A DNA stretch of 64,000 bases from Rhodocytophaga rosea (lineage in GTDB: Bacteria; Bacteroidota; Bacteroidia; Cytophagales; 172606-1), in the NCBI RefSeq assembly GCF_010119975.1, contig NZ_CP048222.1:8594501-8658500 (forward strand). Direction: 5' to 3'. Positions 47,801-55,222 of this stretch are shown here, one piece after another. The notes under the pieces were generated by a model, which saw nothing but the letters and a program-made list of their open reading frames with translations, was not told the origin of the DNA and did not search any database. The first letter of the stretch is position 1. Each line of letters starts with the position of its first letter. The position numbers were made by a program, and so were the translations under genes.

Positions 47801-48093
47801 GTCACAGTATTGCCTGCTACATTGACTGCACCACTTGTTACTCCAATGGTCTGGGAAGTAGCTCCCTGGTTGATTACAATATTGCCTGTCCCCACTTGTA
47901 CCTCTTCTGAGAAAGTAAGTACTAAGTTAGCATCTACAGCGACATTGGTAGCGTTGTTGGCTGGAGTAAACGCTGTTAGTGTAGGGGCTGATTTATCCTC
48001 GGTGGTGAAATTCCAGCTCGTGGTGTTTGTAATGCCGGCAAACTCGTTTCCGGCTGCATCCTCAAAGGCCCCTGCCCCAATCTGTACACTCAC
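44842..48093 (-). CDS. Giant Ig-like repeat adhesin, middle segment
   Basis: This is the central piece of the gene spanning 28643-50276. It encodes ten complete Ig-like domains and part of an eleventh. Its true reading begins at the frameshift near 48116, not at a start codon: the GTG-type start at 48093 is in the middle of a domain. It ends in nonsense residues (GLLLKRFR) where the frame is lost near 44869. Domains in this stretch alternate between two subtypes, one ending TTED and one ending TTEAPAD, so a dimer of about 215 residues is the real repeating unit. Confidence 0.9.
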   Translation of the reverse strand: MSVQIGAGAFEDAAGNEFAGITNTTSWNFTTEDKSAPTLTAFTPANNATNVAVDANLVLTFSEEVQVGTGNIVINQGATSQTIGVTSGAVNVAGNTVTINPSVDFPNSATLTVTVPAGAFQDAAGNEFAGIVATEWSFTTEAPADTEVPTITTYAPADEAANIAVAENLVLTFSEQVVKGTGNITINQGTTSQIIDVITAAVVVNGNQVTINPPVDFPSQTAISVEIAADVFKDVAGNSFAGILTPTTWNFTTEDITAPTLTAYTPANNATEVAVNESLELTFDENVQAGTGNIIINQGETSQTIAVTDAAVTIADNVVSINPADFPNGATITISIPSDIFTDESGNAFAGITAAQWSFDTEAPADTESPTVITYSPTKNITNVALASNLSLTFNEEVVRGTGNITITQGTTTQTIPVNDAAVSIVENVVTINPPAAFPSQTLISVQIAPGAFRDVAGNAFAGIADNTTWSFTTEDKTAPTLTSLTPATNATEIAIDSDLVLSFDEAVKVGTGNIVITQGITSQTITVTGTLVSVNGNTVTINPADFPNNAIITISFPSGVFTDLSGNSFEGVITTQWRFTTEALADTEGPVVSIFSPADDSENVATEANLTITFNEEVIKGTGNITFTQGATSQTIAVTDASVVVNGTEVTINPPDDFPSQAQVSVQIGAGAFKDLAGNNYSGIPNTTTWNFTTEDNTAPALTSFTPANNATEVAVDASLVIGFSEPIKAGSGNIVITQQGITSQTIAVTDALVNISGSTVTINPADFLNDAVITVSIPAGIFTDAAGNEFAGISAANWSFTTIKPADIEAPSVTTYAPADGAENVEVDAVLTVTFNELIEKGTGNITITQGATSQVIPVTDAAVNINGATVTINPPADFPEGAAISVQIGVSAFKDTAGNNFAGITNTTTWNFTTVPPADVTPPAVTTYAPADESVNIAAGTNLVLTFNEAIEKGTGNITIFQGASSQVIPVVSGNVSIAGNVATIDVTTDIPSGASVSVQIEAGVFKDIAGNLYEGIQNTSTWNFSVADTEAPALVSLTPADNATNIAADADLQIVYNEPVVKGTGNITINQGLLLKRFR

Positions 48094-49485
48094 CTGTGTT
48101 TGAGAAGGAAAATCTATAGGGGGTCTATCGTCACCGTTGAGCCATTCACTGCTACCACCCCATCACTGACGGCTATGAGCTGTGAAGTGGTGCCTTGGGT
48201 AATAGTGATAGTTCCGCTTCCCTTCTGTACCGGTTCTGAGAAAGTAAGCTGCAGATTGTCTGCTATGCCCACTTTGCTTGCCTCATCTGCCGGCGTGGTA
48301 GCAGTTAGCGTGGGATCTGTGGTGTCTATCAAAGCGATCACCGTAAAGTTCCACTCATTGGCCGCAGAGATACCCTCATATGCATTGTCTGAAATATCTA
48401 TGAAAGCCCCTGCCGGGATCTCTACCCATACAGTGGCAAGGAAAGGAAAATCAGTGGGTGGATCAATGGTGATAATGTTATCATTGACTGTCACTGCTGT
48501 GCTGCCCACTGCGATCTGCTGGCTAGTCAGGCCCTGATGCAAGGTAATAGTGCCTGTCCCTTTCTGCATGTTTTCTGAAAAAGTGAGCACTAAATTGGCA
48601 TTGGCTTCCACCCCGATAAAGTTATCTGCCGGAGAAAAAGTAGTAACCACAGGAGCAGTTTTGTCCTCACTAGTAAAGTTCCAGCTATCAGGGGAAGTAA
48701 TACCCGCATAATCATTTCCGGCCACATCAGTAAAAGCCCCGCCAGCAATCTGAACACTGACAGCACTCTGGGAAGGAAAATCTGTGGGGGGATCAATGGT
48801 GACCACATTGCCATTCACGGTTACAGCATTATCTGACACAGGAATAGTTTGGGTGGTGGTGCCCTGAGAGAGCAGAATGGTTCCTGCTCCTTTCACTACG
48901 GTTTCACTAAAAGTGAGCACTAGGTCAGAGGATAACACCACGCCTGTGGCATTATCCAAAGGAGCATAGGATGTAACCGTAGGTGGCTGATTGTCTGCCG
49001 GAGCTTGGGTAGTGAAACGCCACTCACTTGCAGCAATGCCTGCAAACTCATTTCCGGCTTCGTCTGTAAAAGCGCCTTCCGGAATGGTGATGGAAACACT
49101 GGCACTGTTGGGAAAATCTGAAGGGTCAATGGTTACTACATTATCTGCAATGCTGACGGCAGCATCGGTCACAGCAATGGTTTGAGAGGTAGTTCCCTGA
49201 TTAATAATAATATTTCCCGTTCCTGCTTGTATATTCTCAGTGAAAGTAAGCACTAAGTCAGCATCGATGGCGACACCTGTGCTATTGTCAGCCGGAGCAA
49301 GGGTAGTGATGGCAGGAGAAGTTGTGTCCTCTGTATAAAAATTCCAGGTGGTGTTACTGATGATGCCCTCAAAGGCATTGCCATCCACATCCGTGAAAGC
49401 ACCTGCCTGAATGGTTACATACACAGGGGTAGCTGAAGCAAAATCCAAAGCAGGATCAATGGTAACCTGATTGCCATTTATGCTC
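47996..49485. repeat. Long direct repeat inside the giant gene, copy B
   Basis: This is the partner of 40021-41510. The frameshift near 48116 lies in this copy: copy A has six G in the run (40143-40148), and here there are five. Confidence 0.9.
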
Positions 49486-50276
49486 ACAGCTCCATTAGTG
49501 ACAGCAATGGTTTGGGTGGTCGTTCCTTGATAGATCACTATATTGCCTGTCCCCTTCACTACTTCTTCATCGAATATAAGGGTCAGGTCCGCATCAATTG
49601 GCACATTAGCTTCTTCATCTGCAGGAGATAGATCGGTGATTACAGGTGGCGTTTCATCCGTTACACCTTCTACGCTATAATTCCAGGCCTCCGGATCTGT
49701 AATCCCTTTAATATCATTGCCACTTTCATCTACAAAAGCACCATCCGGCACGATCACATAAATAGAAGCACCGGGTTTTAGGTCTTTCTTTATTTCAACA
49801 ACAGCTTTATTGCCAGTAATAGTTACAAAATTACTCTTAACATTAATTTTATCAGCGCTCTTATTATTCTCAAACACTTCTATTTGCCCTTTGCCAGCTT
49901 CAATCGGTACATCGAAAGTGATCGTCAGCTCAATATCCGGCTTTACATTAACATCTCCATCTTTGGGTTCTACACTTATAATATTCTGGGCGAAGCCATT
50001 CTGGCTGATGGTTAGAAGAAGTAGTAAGAACAGAAGGAAGCTTACACAGGTGGCCGGAATGGCAGATATTTTCCGCTTGTCTCTATTATTGTCAGATAAA
50101 GGAACAATCGCCTGCACAGATTTATTTCCAGATACCCCAGACATTTTTATTGCTCGACTGGCAATAATATGCATCTCAGGCGGATGGTTTACGGATGAAT
50201 AAAAAGGTATTAACTTCTTCATGCAATCAGTTTGGTAGTAGCCGGTTTGTTGACAAAACACAAAGCAGGTTAACAT
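48114..50276 (-). CDS. Giant Ig-like repeat adhesin, 5' segment with signal peptide
   Basis: This is the N-terminal piece of the giant gene. From ATG 50276 the product opens with a long polar leader, then a signal core (FLLFLLLLLTISQNGFAQ) near residues 75-95. Later in-frame ATGs (for example 50222, MKKLIPF) are equally possible starts. Five Ig-like domains follow. The first is divergent (IISVEPKDGDVNVKPDIELT). The sequence ends mid-domain at TIDP, where a G run of five should be six. Joined to the other segments by restoring one base at each break, the product has about 7,211 residues. Gene order and spacing (44 bp to the upstream gene) suggest an operon. Confidence 0.92.
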   Translation of the reverse strand: MLTCFVFCQQTGYYQTDCMKKLIPFYSSVNHPPEMHIIASRAIKMSGVSGNKSVQAIVPLSDNNRDKRKISAIPATCVSFLLFLLLLLTISQNGFAQNIISVEPKDGDVNVKPDIELTITFDVPIEAGKGQIEVFENNKSADKINVKSNFVTITGNKAVVEIKKDLKPGASIYVIVPDGAFVDESGNDIKGITDPEAWNYSVEGVTDETPPVITDLSPADEEANVPIDADLTLIFDEEVVKGTGNIVIYQGTTTQTIAVTNGAVSINGNQVTIDPALDFASATPVYVTIQAGAFTDVDGNAFEGIISNTTWNFYTEDTTSPAITTLAPADNSTGVAIDADLVLTFTENIQAGTGNIIINQGTTSQTIAVTDAAVSIADNVVTIDPSDFPNSASVSITIPEGAFTDEAGNEFAGIAASEWRFTTQAPADNQPPTVTSYAPLDNATGVVLSSDLVLTFSETVVKGAGTILLSQGTTTQTIPVSDNAVTVNGNVVTIDPPTDFPSQSAVSVQIAGGAFTDVAGNDYAGITSPDSWNFTSEDKTAPVVTTFSPADNFIGVEANANLVLTFSENMQKGTGTITLHQGLTSQQIAVGSTAVTVNDNIITIDPPTDFPFLATVWVEIPAGAFIDISDNAYEGISAANEWNFTVIALIDTTDPTLTATTPADEASKVGIADNLQLTFSEPVQKGSGTITITQGTTSQLIAVSDGVVAVNGSTVTIDPL

Positions 50277-50320
50277 TGGATATAGAAATTACCTGCAAAA
50301 AATCGGTTATTCTGGTTGTA

Positions 50321-51064
50321 TTATTTAGGTTTAGGTGGCAGTGGAAGATCTTCTTCAACTATCGGATTATCCTTATCCCCTTTCAGGATCAGATACAATG
50401 CTACGCCAGTGATCACGCCAGCCGGTACCACTTTCCAGGCAGTAGGGGTTTTTCTTTTGATCGTGAAATAGTTACTGAATATAAAATTACCCGGGGTTTC
50501 TACACTTGAGATTTTAAGCCGGTAAGTTTTTCCGGGAGCAGCATTCACTGGAATTTCCCACTGGTATACGCCTTTGTTGAGCAAACGGCCAAGCTCATAT
50601 TGCCTGGTAGTATCACTGTATAATTCGAGTTGTAAATTTTCGTTAGGTAAAGCGCCAAGCCAGTTGAACTTATAACTTTTCCCCCTTTTATAAATGGCAT
50701 TACTTTTAGGGGTAGTGAAACGGATAGGAGAAAAGGTAAGGGTGGCCCGGACTTCGAGGCTGATTTCGCCATCGTAATCTCCGAGTTCTTTCATAGAACC
50801 CCATTCAATTATTTTGTTTATACCTGGTTTCATATCCGGGCCCACTTCTCCCCTCACATGTACCAGCGGCTGAGCCATTTCATTGTGTGAACTAAACACC
50901 TCTACCTTATATAACTGCCCGATAATGGTTCCCTGCAAATCATAGGTAAGGGTTACTACATTCCCTCTCGCCTGGGCACGTACATTGGTCACACGCTGAC
51001 CATAGGTGTAGGAGGTGAAGGTCAACAGCCCTAAAAATAGTAAAGGAGGGAGGTAGATTTTCAT
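50321..51064 (-). CDS. Secreted Ser-Thr-rich/KNH-like domain protein with C-terminal membrane segment
   Basis: This 247-residue protein has a signal peptide (residues 1-22, ending YTYGQ). The centre is beta-rich: RFTTPKSNAIYKRGKSYKFNWLG and GVYQWEIPVNAAPGKTYRLKISS resemble the Kre9/KNH or Ser-Thr-rich GPI-anchored domain seen in bacterial surface proteins. The C-terminus has a hydrophobic stretch (VPAGVITGVALYLILKG) followed by an acidic, Pro-rich tail, suggesting a membrane anchor. It sits 44 bp upstream of the giant gene on the same strand and may help to anchor or handle it. Confidence 0.83.
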   Translation of the reverse strand: MKIYLPPLLFLGLLTFTSYTYGQRVTNVRAQARGNVVTLTYDLQGTIIGQLYKVEVFSSHNEMAQPLVHVRGEVGPDMKPGINKIIEWGSMKELGDYDGEISLEVRATLTFSPIRFTTPKSNAIYKRGKSYKFNWLGALPNENLQLELYSDTTRQYELGRLLNKGVYQWEIPVNAAPGKTYRLKISSVETPGNFIFSNYFTIKRKTPTAWKVVPAGVITGVALYLILKGDKDNPIVEEDLPLPPKPK

Positions 51065-51281
51065 ATCATGCTTGGGGCGGTTATGTAGTAATTAACAAGA
51101 TTGACTCGTATTGTAAAACCGGAAGGTTTATTCTGATGCTGGCAACGCAAAAAAAGCAGGTATGTATGGAAAGTTAATGTACGGATTATAGATGTAAAAG
51201 ATTTACTTAACTTATTCTTACAGCCTTTATAAACACCTGTTACAAATAAAGAAAAAGCAAGGCAACATGAAGAGGGATATA

Positions 51282-52145
51282 CTAAAGCCCTCCCTGCGTT
51301 TCAACCACCAGGAATTTTGAAATGCTCCAGAACCGTGGCTGGTCAACAATTTTAAGAATAGTACGGCCACTGGTTTTTACAAAATAATAGGAGTCTGCCG
51401 GATGTGTAGTAATTACATTTTTTTTATCTACAATGCCAATATCAATATCGGTCACTTGCCGGATATTTACTTTCTTAAAGTTTTTAACTTCGAATTTACT
51501 GGCCAGCTTATAGCTTTTTCCAGCCCCCAATACGCCTCCCTCTTTCCGGATGATGCCGATATCGGTGAGTTCCTGCTGGGTACCATACGCAAAATAGGCT
51601 GTATTGAGGGTAGCCTCCTTTTCTTCCAGCAGACGTTGTTTATTGCTGATCTCCTCATTTTTGTTGTTGATGGTGGTAAGCAATTCCTGCCGGAGGGAAG
51701 TAATCGTAACCAGCAGGTTTTGTATCTGCTGTTCTTTTTCATACACATTGCGCTTTTGCTGATCTACCAGCTTGGCAAGGCCAATACTCTGGTTTTGGGT
51801 ATTTAGCATTTGCTTCTCCAGAATAGCCACTTTTTTACGGTTATCTTCCACATAGGCATCAATTTCCTGAATGAGCTCATTGATCTGTTCCTGCATATTT
51901 TCACCCCCTTCTCTTCTCAGATTTTCTATTTCAATCTCATTTCTGCGGATAGCGGCCAGGTTCATTTCAATCTGGCTCATAGAGGTAGTGATCTCTTCCA
52001 GTTCTTTATTTTTCAACCGAATCTGGGTGATCAACGAATCATTCTCCTGCATCAGGGCTTGCAAATTTGATTCTGAGGCAGGATTGGCATCTGTACAAGC
52101 CCACAATATAGATTGCAAAGCCAGTAAGATTAAAAGATACTTCAT
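51282..52145 (-). CDS. Coiled-coil lipoprotein
   Basis: This 287-residue protein has a lipobox (SILWAC, Cys near residue 17). Residues 25-185 form a long coiled coil (QALMQENDSLITQI onward) with regular hydrophobic heptads. The last 100 residues are a separate folded domain (FAYGTQQELTDIGIIRKEGG; NIRQVTDIDIGIVDKKNVIT). Proteins with this layout are frequent in Bacteroidota but uncharacterised. It leads the minus-strand locus that contains the giant adhesin, with 217 bp to the next gene, and would be a periplasmic rod tied to a membrane. Confidence 0.87.
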   Translation of the reverse strand: MKYLLILLALQSILWACTDANPASESNLQALMQENDSLITQIRLKNKELEEITTSMSQIEMNLAAIRRNEIEIENLRREGGENMQEQINELIQEIDAYVEDNRKKVAILEKQMLNTQNQSIGLAKLVDQQKRNVYEKEQQIQNLLVTITSLRQELLTTINNKNEEISNKQRLLEEKEATLNTAYFAYGTQQELTDIGIIRKEGGVLGAGKSYKLASKFEVKNFKKVNIRQVTDIDIGIVDKKNVITTHPADSYYFVKTSGRTILKIVDQPRFWSISKFLVVETQGGL

Positions 52146-52408
52146 AGGTATAGTGGTTGCTGCAGCGGTAAGGAATTAAAAAAGAGCCTAAACGCTGCAT
52201 GTAATACAGTTTTAATTTCTGTCGAAAATGTTACACTCGCATGCACAACGCTTTTACCCCCGTTTCTGGTATATTTTCCAGCAGATAGCATTGCAGTTTA
52301 CAAAAGTAACATAAAAAGTACGTAAAATGACAGAACTTCCTGATAAAAATGAACCATTAATCTGGAATGGCCTCCTATACAAGATAGCCAAATTTTACAA
52401 ACTATACT

Positions 52409-53467
52409 TTAATTTTTCCGGATTCGGATGGTAAATGCTTCCATCGGGTTTTTTACCAGTAATTGATTGATTTCTTTTCTGGAAAATCCTCTTTTTTTCA
52501 GTTCTGGCAGAAACGTAGTAAATATTTTTTCAAATGACTGGAATTTGCCACCCCCGGTTTCTCCCACATGGTACCATCCGGCATCATGCGACACCAATAC
52601 TTTTTCCAGCAACCCCTGTTTTTTCATAAAACTTACCAGTTCTACATGCCGGCCGCTATCATCCCAGCCAATACCATCAAAAGACACCCATCCACCCTGC
52701 CCGGCTACTTTCGCATGAATAGCGCTATCTGCTTCACTCTGGGCATGTACCCATATCCAGGCTTCCGGTGCTACGCCCTCTTCTTTTAATATCGCCATTT
52801 CCTCTAAAGCTCCTTCTCCATTCCCGGTATGAACGGCAATGGTCAGGCCGGTTTGCAAATGGGTTCTGGCAGCCGCCTGTACCAGCTTGCGGTCTATGTC
52901 GGATAGTTTTCCACCATCCACCCCAATCTTCATAAATCCTGGTTTAATGCCAGTGCCCTCAATTCCCTCTATAGCTTCTTTCCGCCAGCGTTCAGATAGC
53001 TGGTCAGCAGTTTCAGTAAAGGCATGTGGAGGCAAACTTTCATCATTTCTGGCGCCATAATAGCCAGTATTCGTAATGATATGCAAGCCGGAAGCCTCTG
53101 ACAGTTGCCTGAGCAATTGTGGGTCACGGGCCAGATAGGCAGGCGTACAATCAATAAAAGTACGGCAGCCGAGTTTTCGAGCCTGCTTCAGGTACGGCAA
53201 AACCGTGTTAAATACTTCCTGCCGGTTATACCGGTCCGGACTCGCTTTATCTGCCCCTCCAAAATCTACAATCACATGCTCGTGACTTAATGTGAAACCC
53301 ATTTTGGAAGCAGCTATTTCGCCATTCACCGTCATAATAGTACGGGCTGGCTGCTCCTGCCAGATTCCCGGCCATTTACCTGAAGGAAAAGCAGTACTGG
53401 CCATCAGCAAGGAGCTGCTGATAAATGTACGTCTGGAAAGCAGATTTTGTTTGTCTGGCAAAAACAT
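52409..53467 (-). CDS. Phosphotriesterase-family metal-dependent hydrolase, Tat-exported
   Basis: I start this gene at ATG 53467 (352 residues), just upstream of a twin-arginine-like signal (SRRTFISSS). The mature part is an amidohydrolase-type TIM barrel of the phosphotriesterase/PHP family. It shows MGFTLSHEHV (HxH metal ligands), GFMKIGVDGG (Lys that is carboxylated in relatives), VHTGNGEGA and WVHAQSEAD (two His ligands) and LVSHDAGWY (Asp ligand). All binuclear-metal ligands appear present. Family members are lactonases or esterases, and true phosphotriesterase activity is the exception. It is convergent with nothing and divergent from pntB. Confidence 0.92.
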   Translation of the reverse strand: MFLPDKQNLLSRRTFISSSLLMASTAFPSGKWPGIWQEQPARTIMTVNGEIAASKMGFTLSHEHVIVDFGGADKASPDRYNRQEVFNTVLPYLKQARKLGCRTFIDCTPAYLARDPQLLRQLSEASGLHIITNTGYYGARNDESLPPHAFTETADQLSERWRKEAIEGIEGTGIKPGFMKIGVDGGKLSDIDRKLVQAAARTHLQTGLTIAVHTGNGEGALEEMAILKEEGVAPEAWIWVHAQSEADSAIHAKVAGQGGWVSFDGIGWDDSGRHVELVSFMKKQGLLEKVLVSHDAGWYHVGETGGGKFQSFEKIFTTFLPELKKRGFSRKEINQLLVKNPMEAFTIRIRKN

Positions 53468-53804
53468 AGGCAATACAAGGATGAATGGTTCGGATTATGT
53501 TTCGGGATTTAGTGATATACGTACCTAGCAGGATCAAGGGTATAATTCCTGTTCCCAGGTTAGCTACAAGATACCAAAACAATTCATACCTGCTTACTTA
53601 GTCAGACTCTTTCTGGTTTGTAACCCTTCCTGCAAGTAAATAAAAATAACTTGCTTTGTTTCGTGCATTATTTTATCATTGTAAAGCAGCGCCTTTTTCT
53701 TTCTTGCCGACGTAATCATCACTATTTATTTCCGGCAAACAGACATTGCAGCGGTCTGCCTGGTTTTTAATTTGTTTCCTTCCCACATATTATACTATTT
53801 ACGA
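53468..53804. other. Intergenic region between divergent genes
   Basis: I see no gene and no convincing promoter match. In particular there is no trace of pntA upstream of pntB, where it is normally found. Confidence 0.5.
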
Positions 53805-55208
53805 ATGGACTTAACCATACTGATTCAGATCGCCTATCTTATTTCGTCCGTGCTTTTTATTGTTGGCATCAAAATGATGAACAAAACGCCAACGGCCAGG
53901 CAGGGAAACATCTACTCTTCTATTGCCATGCTGATTGCCATTGTAGCTACCCTGATACAGGTAAACGTACTGACCCTTCCGGAAATGTTCGCCTGTATGC
54001 TGATTGGTACAGTGATAGGTACGTATTACGCCAAAAAAGTGCCCATGACCAAAATGCCGGAGATGGTAGCTATTTTTAATGGGTTTGGAGGGTTAGCATC
54101 CTTGTTTGTAGCCGTTTCTGATTACTGGCTCCGCTCTATCGAAAAGGGGCAGGATGTAGATACAATTACCGGCATTAGTATTATCCTGAGTGTATTGATT
54201 GGCGGCGTTACTTTCACTGGTTCATACATTGCGTTTGCCAAACTGAATGGAAATATCAGCGGCAGGGCGATTGTATTTAAGGGACAACATCCGCTGAACC
54301 TGGCTTTACTCATTGTATCAATTATTGCCGGGATTCTGCTGCTTCTTGAACCCCAGATGAGTATGTATATGTATATTCTCATTTTTGTATCCCTGCTGCT
54401 GGGAGTACTTACTGTAATTCCTATCGGTGGGGCAGATATGCCGGTGGTAATTTCGCTGCTTAATTCTTATTCCGGCATTGCCGCTTGTTTTACAGGCTTT
54501 ATCCTCAATAATCAGGTACTCATTATTTCAGGCGCTCTGGTCGGAACCTCCGGGATCATCCTCACTCAGATCATGTGTAAAGCCATGAACCGTTCCCTGG
54601 TGAGTGTATTGCTGGGCGGATTTGGGCAAACTACTGGTACTGCCGGAAGTAATGGACAGGGAAAAGCTTCGGATATTGTTGTGAAAGAAGTAGGCGTGGA
54701 AGAAGCAGCCATGATATTTGATTCGGCTTCTTCCGTAATTGTAGTTCCAGGATATGGTATGGCCGTTGCCCAGGCACAACATGTGGTACGTGAAATGACC
54801 GATCTGCTGGAAAAGAAAGGCATTTCCGTAAAATTTGCCATTCATCCGGTAGCCGGCCGTATGCCTGGCCACATGAATGTATTGCTGGCAGAAGCAAATG
54901 TACCCTATGACAAACTGGTCGAGATGGATTACATTAACGATGAATTTTCAAATACAGACGTAACCCTGATCATCGGAGCCAATGATGTGGTAAACCCTGC
55001 TGCCAGAACTAATCCGCAAAGTCCTATTTATGGTATGCCTATTCTCAATGCAGATAAGTCACGCACGGTGATTGTAAGTAAACGCAGCATGGGAGCCGGA
55101 TATGCCGGTATTGAAAATGAACTATTTGGCTATCCCAATTGCCTGATGCTATTCGGCGATGCCAAAGCTACCATTACCAAAGTAGTAACTGAGTTGAAAG
55201 GGACTTGA
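53805..55208 (+). CDS. pntB: NAD(P)(+) transhydrogenase beta subunit PntB
   Basis: I start at ATG 53805 (MDLTILIQ), giving 467 residues, the family length; an in-frame start at 53772 adds 11 residues. About nine membrane helices form domain II. A cytoplasmic NADP-binding domain III follows with VPGYGMAVAQAQHVVREM and HPVAGRMPGHMNVLLAEANV, both hallmarks of PntB. It couples proton re-entry to hydride transfer from NADH to NADP, supplying NADPH. The alpha subunit with the NAD-binding domain is not encoded next to it and must lie elsewhere if the enzyme works. Confidence 0.97.
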   Translation: MDLTILIQIAYLISSVLFIVGIKMMNKTPTARQGNIYSSIAMLIAIVATLIQVNVLTLPEMFACMLIGTVIGTYYAKKVPMTKMPEMVAIFNGFGGLASLFVAVSDYWLRSIEKGQDVDTITGISIILSVLIGGVTFTGSYIAFAKLNGNISGRAIVFKGQHPLNLALLIVSIIAGILLLLEPQMSMYMYILIFVSLLLGVLTVIPIGGADMPVVISLLNSYSGIAACFTGFILNNQVLIISGALVGTSGIILTQIMCKAMNRSLVSVLLGGFGQTTGTAGSNGQGKASDIVVKEVGVEEAAMIFDSASSVIVVPGYGMAVAQAQHVVREMTDLLEKKGISVKFAIHPVAGRMPGHMNVLLAEANVPYDKLVEMDYINDEFSNTDVTLIIGANDVVNPAARTNPQSPIYGMPILNADKSRTVIVSKRSMGAGYAGIENELFGYPNCLMLFGDAKATITKVVTELKGT

Positions 55209-55222
55209 GTTATCAGAGTTTT

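Noticed and set aside
30090-48537. Many plus-strand open frames of 60-310 codons opposite the giant gene
   Set aside because: They are antisense shadows kept open by the repeated codon pattern of the Ig domains. They recur with the same period and have no starts or ends of their own.
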